Both the position numbers and the translations under genes were made by a program. The notes below the pieces were generated by a model. That model was not told where the DNA came from, did not search any database, and was given only the letters and a program-made list of their open reading frames with translations. This document shows positions 1-8,062 of a stretch of 8,062 bases of DNA, piece after piece. Within the stretch, counting starts at the first letter, position 1. The number at the start of each line of letters is the position of its first letter. This DNA comes from Deltaproteobacteria bacterium (GTDB taxonomy: Bacteria > Myxococcota > B64-G9), in assembly GCA_030591745.1 (NCBI GenBank), contig JAUVAM010000132.1:1-8062 (forward strand), given 5' to 3'.

Positions 1-1716
<1,716 letters not shown>

Positions 1717-1727
<11 letters not shown>

Positions 1728-2841
1728 CTAACCCATAGGCCTGTCGGCCGAGACCAATTTTCTCGCCGTGAGCGAAGATCACGCGATAATCGATATCCAC
1801 GATCGCCCGCCATGGATCAGCGGGACCCCCGTCGGCCACGGAACCTGGAATGGGCTCGCCTGCCGCCACCAGATCCGCCGAGGCTACGTCCACCGCCACC
1901 GGGTCGGTAGAAGCCAAAAAACCCACGTCCGCCACGAAGGGAGGGTCGTTCCAATCACAGCAATCGCAGTCGGGCGTCAGGTTGATCATGCAATTGACAA
2001 AACCCACCTTGTCCTGCTTGCCGGCCAGCGCGGCCAAGGCGCATTCCGCGGTCTTGGTCTGAATGAGATCGGGGGAAGAGGCCCAGCGGATTGGGATGGC
2101 ACCATGAGAACAGGTGGCTGTACATTCGCCGCAACCGATGCAGCGCGCCTTGTCGATACGAGCCACCCGCTGCGTACTTCCCTCCTCGCCACTCAAAGCA
2201 ATGCAAGCCGTAGGACAGCGCTGGATGCAGTCACCGCATCCCGTGCAGCGCTTGGCTTGGACCACGGGCCTGAGGTCCGAATGCAAAAACTGCTTGCCGG
2301 CTGGGGTGGTGCAGCCCATGCCCAAATTCTTCAATGCGCCGCCGTAGGCAAAAAGCATGTGCCCTTTGACGTGGGTGAAAACCAACATGGCGTCGGCATC
2401 CAGGATGGCCGAGGCGATTTTGACCGTGCCGCCGCCGGCCAAAGGCACATCCCTGCCGTCGAAACCTTTGAGTCCATCGGCCACCACCACCGGCACGCCC
2501 AAAGTGGTCAAACTGAAGCCATTCATGGCCGCCGCTTGCACGTGATCGACGGCATTGCGACGCAAACCAGTGTAAAGGGTGTTCGTGTCGGTCAAAAAAG
2601 GCTTGCCACCCACTGCCCGGACCGCCTCGATCAGTGGCCGGATATAGGGCGGCGGCAGGTGCCCCACATTGCCAGGCTCCCCCCAGTGCAGCTTGATGGC
2701 CACGAGGTCCCCTCTGCTGATCTTCGAGACCAGACCCGCCTCGGCAATGAGTTCAGCCAGCTTGTCAAGACGATTTCTTTTGGCATCGGATCGGGCGTTG
2801 TGAAACCACACGCTGCTTTGGATGCTTTTCGTTTTGTTCAC
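1717..2841 (-). CDS. DUF362 domain protein with two [4Fe-4S] ferredoxin motifs
   Basis: This 374-residue, probably cytoplasmic protein resembles the uncharacterised Fe-S centre proteins of the DUF362 family (COG2768-like). The N-terminal half contains the typical [12 protein letters not shown] segment (about 48-58), TDTNTLY (84-90) and THVKGH...[11 protein letters not shown] (156-177). It is followed by two ferredoxin clusters: C199/C202/C205/C209 in [12 protein letters not shown] and C234/C237/C240/C244 in [13 protein letters not shown] further cysteine group, CDCC (292-295), precedes the [21 protein letters not shown] signature. No signal peptide or membrane helix is visible. The start is GTG at 2841, chosen because a strong GGAGGTG ribosome site lies 5 bases upstream. 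The family is thought to act in electron transfer or metal/Fe-S chemistry, but no reaction is established, so the function stays open. It is divergent from dnaK and convergent with lon, so it is probably transcribed alone. Confidence 0.9.
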
Positions 2842-2846
2842 CTTGT

Positions 2847-2853
2847 CACCTCC
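2847..2853 (-). promoter_or_regulatory. Ribosome binding site of the DUF362 gene
   Basis: On the minus strand GGAGGTG precedes the GTG codon at 2841 with a 5-base spacer (6 from the GGAGGT core). It matches the 16S rRNA anti-Shine-Dalgarno well and is what fixes this gene's non-ATG start. Confidence 0.8.
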
Positions 2854-2868
2854 GCTTCGAAGACCCGA

Positions 2869-2896
2869 ATTATCCCGAAGTTCTACATGATTGCAA
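2869..2896 (-). promoter_or_regulatory. Candidate sigma-70-type promoter for the DUF362 gene
   Basis: Read on the minus strand, TTGCAA (2896-2891, 4 of 6 matches to TTGACA) is separated by 16 bases from GATAAT (2874-2869, 5 of 6 matches to TATAAT). The implied transcript would start near 2862 and give a leader of about 20 bases that includes the ribosome site. It was found by eye; the -35 is imperfect and the call is tentative. Confidence 0.4.
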
Positions 2897-2910
2897 AGAT
2901 TGATGTGGGC

Positions 2911-2938
2911 TTGACAAGAAGACCGCCGTGATTACTTT
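2911..2938 (+). promoter_or_regulatory. Candidate housekeeping-type promoter for dnaK
   Basis: A perfect TTGACA (2911-2916) is followed after 16 bases by TACTTT (2933-2938), a weak -10 matching 3 of 6 positions. Transcription would start near 2945, leaving a leader of about 58 bases. No CIRCE element (TTAGCACTC-N9-GAGTGCTAA) and no good sigma-32 -10 (CCCCAT type) is visible in 2842-3002, so the heat-shock control of this dnaK, if any, is not of a type I can read here. Confidence 0.4.
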
Positions 2939-2945
2939 ATCCATG

Positions 2946-2963
2946 GCTTGGATGGCAAGCTTG
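2946..2963 (+). promoter_or_regulatory. Small dyad in the dnaK leader
   Basis: GCTTG (2946-2950) and CAAGC (2956-2960) form a perfect 5-bp inverted repeat around GATGG. The second arm also overlaps a palindrome CAAGCTTG (2956-2963). The element lies right at the predicted 5' end of the dnaK transcript. It could be an operator or a short 5' mRNA hairpin; it is short enough to be chance. Confidence 0.25.
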
Positions 2964-2990
2964 AAAAAGACAAAAACTTATTGTTTTCCT

Positions 2991-2996
2991 GGAGGT
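2991..2996 (+). promoter_or_regulatory. Ribosome binding site of dnaK
   Basis: GGAGGT lies 6 bases before ATG 3003 but only 3 bases before the in-frame GTG at 3000. The spacing favours ATG 3003, which also gives the usual DnaK N-terminus [14 protein letters not shown]. Confidence 0.8.
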
Positions 2997-3002
2997 TAAG
3001 TG

Positions 3003-4903
<1,901 letters not shown>

Positions 4904-4916
<13 letters not shown>

Positions 4917-4932
4917 GCAGACAAGTAAGCAG
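4904..4932 (+). repeat. 12-bp tandem duplication across the dnaK stop codon
   Basis: The unit AGCAGACAAGTA occurs at 4904-4915 and 4916-4927 and is followed by a partial third copy, AGCAG (4928-4932). In the dnaK frame this reads Ala-Asp-Lys-stop twice, so the last three codons and the stop are copied just beyond the real stop. The unit is a multiple of three, so a second in-frame stop results. It probably arose by replication slippage. Confidence 0.85.
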
Positions 4933-4953
4933 CAATTGGGGTAGGGTTAATTC

Positions 4954-6000
4954 ATGCAATATGAAGGCCTGGCCGGTACCGCCCGAATTCTGGTGGTCGA
5001 TGACGAGGATTCGATCCTGGAGGTCTTGACGGACCTCTTAGCCAATCAATTCCAGGTATTGACGGCCAGCGACGTGTCTGGCGCCATCGAATGCCTTGAT
5101 GAACTTGGCGCCGACGTGGTCTTGACGGATAAGAACCTGCCCGGCCCCTCCGGCCTCTTGCTCCTGGCCCACGTCAAAAAACACTTTGAAGACACCGAAG
5201 TGGTCATGATGACGGGCTATGCCTCCTTAGAAAGCGCCATCGAAGCCATGCGCCTGGGCGCATACGATTACTTGCTCAAACCCTTCGAGGATGTGGCCCT
5301 CGTGACCGACAAGATCCGTCGGGCGGTGGAAAAATCTGAGCTGTCGAAAGATCGCCGCAAGCTGATGGAGCAAGTCCTGGTGGCCAACGCAGAATTGCGC
5401 CTGGCCCACGATCAGCTTCGCAAAGGCTACTTAGAAACCGTTGCGGGCATGATCAAGGCCCTGGAGGCCCGGGATGCTTACACCCGCGGACATTCAGAAC
5501 GCGTCGCCTCTTATGCCGTACTCATTGCCTCCGCCATGGGCATTCAAGGCAAAGATCTGGACGAGATCAGGGAGGGCGCGATCCTGCATGATCTGGGCAA
5601 AATCGGCGTCCGCGAAGATGTGCTCAACAAAAAAGGACGCCTCACCGACGAGGAATTCGCTCACATCAAAACCCATCCTCTGATCGGTGCCGAAATCGTG
5701 GGCATGATCGAAGCTTATCGCCACCTGCTGCCCATGGTCAGACACCATCACGAACGAGTTGATGGCCGGGGCTACCCGGATGGCCTGCGAGGCGATGAGA
5801 TCCAACTCAGCGCGCGCATCATCTCCGTGGCCGATTGTTTTGACGCCATGACCTCCAAACGACCCTACCGGGATCCCATGCCCCTGGAAAAAGCGAAGGA
5901 AGAAATCCAAAACAGCGCCGGCACCCAGCTCGACCCCAGGGTGGTGGGTGCCTTTTTGATGGCAAGCATGCAACCGGGGTTTCTTGAGATAATGACCTAG
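4954..6000 (+). CDS. Response regulator with HD-GYP domain (probable c-di-GMP phosphodiesterase)
   Basis: This 348-residue cytoplasmic two-component output protein has the RpfG-like REC + HD-GYP layout. The receiver (about 10-125) has the acidic pair D16/D17, phospho-acceptor D59 in LTDKNLPG, T87 in MMTGYAS and K109 in LLKPFE, so it looks able to be phosphorylated. A charged, probably helical linker (about 125-165) leads to the HD-GYP domain: RGHSERVA (H180), HD at 212-213 in LHDLGKIG, H241 in THPLIGAE, the HHHE stretch (264-267), GRGYPDG (GYP at 273-275) and ADCFDAMTSKRPYR. All expected metal-binding positions appear intact, so hydrolysis of cyclic di-GMP is the likely activity. The ATG has only a weak upstream AGGG. 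No cognate histidine kinase is in the window. It follows dnaK by 37 bp, and its 3' end nearly abuts the convergent kinase gene. Confidence 0.95.
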   Translation: MQYEGLAGTARILVVDDEDSILEVLTDLLANQFQVLTASDVSGAIECLDELGADVVLTDKNLPGPSGLLLLAHVKKHFEDTEVVMMTGYASLESAIEAMRLGAYDYLLKPFEDVALVTDKIRRAVEKSELSKDRRKLMEQVLVANAELRLAHDQLRKGYLETVAGMIKALEARDAYTRGHSERVASYAVLIASAMGIQGKDLDEIREGAILHDLGKIGVREDVLNKKGRLTDEEFAHIKTHPLIGAEIVGMIEAYRHLLPMVRHHHERVDGRGYPDGLRGDEIQLSARIISVADCFDAMTSKRPYRDPMPLEKAKEEIQNSAGTQLDPRVVGAFLMASMQPGFLEIMT

Positions 6001-6004
6001 TCGA

Positions 6005-7837
6005 TTATCGCCAGTCCACGCGAACCAGGGTTTCTTTTCCCGCTTTGATCTTGATGACTTCGAATTTTTCTTGCCCCAGTTGAGGATTATGCAGACGTAC
6101 CTTGTGGGCACCTTCCAGCAATTCGATGGCGGGTATGGGGGTCTGACCTTTTTTCTGACCGTCCACCCAGAGATTGGCCCAGGGCATGGCCACAACCCGC
6201 AGTTTGCCCTTGCCGAAAGTAATTCGCTTGCTGGTTGTTCGGCCCGAACGCACCCGCACCCTCAGCGTCTTTGCGCTACCGGGCCTTGCCACCGCTTTGA
6301 CGGTATAGACGCCGGCTCTCAACCTGTAGCCGCGCACGCTCCCCTGGCCGATGGGAATCTTGCCCAAGAAAATCTTGGAGGCCGGTACGGTCTCGATGTT
6401 CAGGCTGCCTTTGCGATGAACCACATGGGTCACCGGCGGCTTGCGTTGTCCCTTGTCCGCGGAAGGCCCCTTGACCCCGCCATCCTCGCTCGGGCCCGCG
6501 CCTCCGTCGACCGGCGACTTGGCCTGGCCGGCGTCAAGGCTTGCTCCTCCGTCGATGACAAGCGGCTTGTTGGACGAACCAAGTCCGTTGTTGCCGCCCT
6601 GGACCTTGTCAGAAAGCAAACTGGAGATGACGAACCATCCACCCAGGCCGATGAAAACCGCCAAGAGCCCAACGATGGCCCAAAGCAAACCTGAAGGTCG
6701 CGGGGGCTGGGATTGCTCTTGCAGTTGACCGGTCATGACCAGATTGCGGGTGGGGTTGCGCGTGTGGCGACTCACTTGTTCCAAATCCAAACCCGGGGTG
6801 TAGGCGCCGGTTCGCTCGAGATCCTGCCCCTTCTCCTTTACGCCAGGCAAAGCCTGCATCGCACGATTGATTTTGGCATTGCCGGCCAGGGAGGGTTCCT
6901 CACGATCTAAAAACATTTCCTCCATGTAAGCGGCTACGTGGGCCGAGGAGGCCGGCAGGTTGATGGTCAGCATGACCTCTTCGATGGCCATCTGCATGCT
7001 GCGCATGTCAGGAAAACGCTGCTCCCGATCTTGAGCCAAAGCCCTCATCAGGATGGCTTCCACTTCCGGCGGCACACTGCCATCCAATCGACTGGGGCTG
7101 GGCACCACAGCGCCCAACACCGCATCCAAAGTACCCAGCTCGCTGTCTCGTTTAAACAGCCTGCGGGCCGTGACCAACTCGTACATGACCACGCCCAAAG
7201 AAAACTGATCTGAACGGGGATCGAGCTCTATGCCACGCACCTGTTCCGGGGACATGTAGGCATACTTGCCTTTCAAGACACCCGAACGGGTTTTGGATGC
7301 ACGTTGGGTTGCTTTGGCGATGCCGAAATCCACGATCTTTACTGTGCCGTCGAAGGTCACCAGGATGTTCTGCGGACTGATGTCTCGATGGATGATCCCT
7401 GCGTGATGACCGCGTGGCGTCTTCACCGTGTGGGCGTAATGCATGCCCTCACAGCCCTCGGCGATGACGCGAAGGATAAGGTTCAAAGGGATGAACTGCT
7501 TGCGGCGCACGTTGGTCAACAAAAGCTGCCTGAGGTCTCGACCCTCGATGTACTCCATGGCGATGTAGTAAGTCGAGCCCACCCTGCCCAGATCGAAAGT
7601 TTGCGCGATATTGGGGTGGTTCAAATCGGCGGCACTGCGCCCCTCGTCCAAAAACATCTCTACCAGCTCAGGATCGTCGACGAAGCACTCCAGGATTGAC
7701 TTGATGACCACACGCTTGGAAAAGCCGGAAATCCCTTTCCGTTCGGCCAGCCAGATCTCGCCCATGCCGCCCACGGCAAGTCGACGGATAAGCTTGTAAT
7801 CGCCGAACTTTTTCTCTTCTTGCATTCCGTTGGCCAA
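6005..7837 (-). CDS. Membrane-anchored Ser/Thr protein kinase with two PEGA domains
   Basis: This is a 610-residue Hanks-type (PknB-like) kinase. The cytoplasmic catalytic domain (about 12-290) has the glycine loop VGGMGEIWLA (22-31), ATP-site K46 in VVIK, helix-C E65, catalytic loop HRDISPQN (150-157, D152, N157), DFG (170-172), an activation segment with several Ser/Thr, and SPE (196-198) in the APE position. All catalytic residues are present. A juxtamembrane linker precedes one hydrophobic helix (about 384-408). The outer part begins with an Asp/Gly/Pro/Ala-rich spacer with DGG and DAG motifs (about 429-465), followed by two PEGA-like repeats (about 477-541 and 545-609). PEGA domains are usually extracytoplasmic and thought to bind surface or wall material, so a sensor kinase is likely. 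The start is TTG 7837, supported by AAGGA 6 bases upstream; ATG at residue 5 is an alternative with no well-placed ribosome site. Substrates are unknown. Confidence 0.95.
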   Translation of the reverse strand: MANGMQEEKKFGDYKLIRRLAVGGMGEIWLAERKGISGFSKRVVIKSILECFVDDPELVEMFLDEGRSAADLNHPNIAQTFDLGRVGSTYYIAMEYIEGRDLRQLLLTNVRRKQFIPLNLILRVIAEGCEGMHYAHTVKTPRGHHAGIIHRDISPQNILVTFDGTVKIVDFGIAKATQRASKTRSGVLKGKYAYMSPEQVRGIELDPRSDQFSLGVVMYELVTARRLFKRDSELGTLDAVLGAVVPSPSRLDGSVPPEVEAILMRALAQDREQRFPDMRSMQMAIEEVMLTINLPASSAHVAAYMEEMFLDREEPSLAGNAKINRAMQALPGVKEKGQDLERTGAYTPGLDLEQVSRHTRNPTRNLVMTGQLQEQSQPPRPSGLLWAIVGLLAVFIGLGGWFVISSLLSDKVQGGNNGLGSSNKPLVIDGGASLDAGQAKSPVDGGAGPSEDGGVKGPSADKGQRKPPVTHVVHRKGSLNIETVPASKIFLGKIPIGQGSVRGYRLRAGVYTVKAVARPGSAKTLRVRVRSGRTTSKRITFGKGKLRVVAMPWANLWVDGQKKGQTPIPAIELLEGAHKVRLHNPQLGQEKFEVIKIKAGKETLVRVDWR

Positions 7838-7843
7838 GTGCAG

Positions 7844-7848
7844 TCCTT
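7844..7848 (-). promoter_or_regulatory. Ribosome binding site of the kinase gene
   Basis: On the minus strand AAGGA sits 6 bases before TTG 7837. The in-frame ATG four codons later has this site 18 bases away, so the TTG start is preferred. Confidence 0.55.
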
Positions 7849-7856
7849 TCGGGTTT

Positions 7857-7885
7857 AAGCTAACATCGCCTTGACGTTATGACAA
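7857..7885 (-). promoter_or_regulatory. Weak candidate promoter for the kinase gene
   Basis: On the minus strand TTGTCA (7885-7880, 5 of 6 to consensus) and TAGCTT (7862-7857, 3 of 6) are separated by 17 bases. The implied start near 7850 would leave a very short leader that just includes the ribosome site. The -10 is poor. Confidence 0.25.
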
Positions 7886-7886
7886 G
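7870..7886. promoter_or_regulatory. Near-palindrome between divergent kinase and transporter genes
   Basis: CTTGACGTTATGACAAG is an imperfect 17-bp dyad: the outer CTTG/CAAG arms pair perfectly, with one A-A mismatch and then a further C-G pair inside. It overlaps the candidate -35 of the kinase promoter and lies between two divergent genes, a usual place for an operator. No regulator is identified. Confidence 0.3.
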
Positions 7887-7905
7887 AACGTGGAAGTTTC
7901 TTCCC

Positions 7906-8062
7906 GTGGAAATCATCAGAACCATATTGGAATCTACCCTGCCGGTCTTTGCCATCGTCGCGGTGGGCGCAATCTATGGCAGGCGCAAGGAACTGCCGGC
8001 ACGACAGCTGTCCGACCTGCTGGTTTGGGTGCTCATCCCCTGCCTCGTACTCGGCTCGGTGG
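7906..8062 (+). CDS. Probable AEC-family transporter, 3' end missing
   Basis: Only the first 52 codons are in the window. From GTG 7906 the protein starts MEIIRTILESTLPVFAIVAV and continues with GAIYGRRKELPARQLSDLL and a second hydrophobic run, VWVLIPCLVLGSV. A short N-terminus, a first helix with Pro followed by a Gly and RR at its cytoplasmic end, and a second helix with a Leu/Ile-Pro break resemble the opening of the auxin efflux carrier/malate permease (AEC) family of inner-membrane secondary carriers. GTG 7906 has GGAAG 9 bases upstream. An in-frame ATG at 7879 would add nine residues (MTRTWKFLP) but has no ribosome site. The family call rests on a short stretch and the substrate cannot be told. 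Confidence 0.6.
   Translation, partial: MEIIRTILESTLPVFAIVAVGAIYGRRKELPARQLSDLLVWVLIPCLVLGSV

Noticed and set aside
1728..1790. Intrinsic terminator for lon just after its stop
   Set aside because: GGCC-TGTC-GGCC and CGAG...CTCG give only 4-bp stems without a proper T-run, and the stretch is coding on the minus strand.
1768..2931. 387-codon open frame on the plus strand, antisense to the DUF362 gene
   Set aside because: The peptide has no domain and a skewed His/Arg/Gln composition. The opposite strand encodes a protein with two intact ferredoxin motifs and a strong ribosome site.
2842..3002. CIRCE heat-shock element upstream of dnaK
   Set aside because: Neither TTAGCACTC nor GAGTGCTAA, or a close match, is present in the region.
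5494..6195. 233-codon open frame on the minus strand across the HD-GYP and kinase 3' ends
   Set aside because: It overlaps the conserved HD-GYP domain on one strand and the kinase PEGA region in another frame, and has no domain of its own.
6071..6694. 207-codon open frame on the plus strand, antisense to the kinase
   Set aside because: It is opposite the PEGA/spacer part of the kinase gene, has no domain, and is explained by the codon bias of the real gene.

Overview
The window looks like an ordinary chromosomal stretch from a Gram-negative bacterium, most likely a deltaproteobacterial or Myxococcota-type lineage. The signs are a membrane-anchored eukaryotic-like Ser/Thr kinase with the HRDxSPQN catalytic loop, paired PEGA domains and a 'DGG/DAG'-rich spacer, a DnaK carrying the Gram-negative-type loop in its ATPase domain, and a response regulator with an HD-GYP output. 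This placement is inferred from protein style alone; no marker RNA is present.

Layout. (1) 1-1727, plus: the 3' three-quarters of a lon protease gene, cut by the window edge. (2) 1717-2841, minus: a DUF362/ferredoxin-type protein with two [4Fe-4S] motifs, convergent with lon and overlapping its last 11 bp. (3) 2842-3002: a 161-bp divergent control region with candidate promoters on both strands and several small dyads and repeats. (4) 3003-4916, plus: complete dnaK. (5) 4954-6000, plus: a REC + HD-GYP response regulator, 37 bp after dnaK and probably cotranscribed with it. (6) 6005-7837, minus: a Ser/Thr kinase with one transmembrane helix and two PEGA domains, convergent with the regulator at a 4-bp gap. 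(7) 7838-7905: a short divergent intergenic region with a near-palindrome. (8) 7906 to the end, plus: the start of a probable AEC-family (auxin efflux carrier/malate permease-like) transporter. Coding density is very high and no gap exceeds 300 bases.

How the genes may work together: Lon (degradation) and DnaK (folding) are both proteostasis machines. The HD-GYP regulator would lower cyclic di-GMP in response to a phosphorelay, and the kinase would sense an extracytoplasmic or wall-related cue. A link between DnaK and cyclic di-GMP turnover through a shared transcript is the most noteworthy contextual suggestion, but it is inference from spacing alone. I see no mobile element, CRISPR array, tRNA, rRNA or obviously new defence-type system. 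The DUF362 protein is the only complete gene whose biochemical role is unknown.
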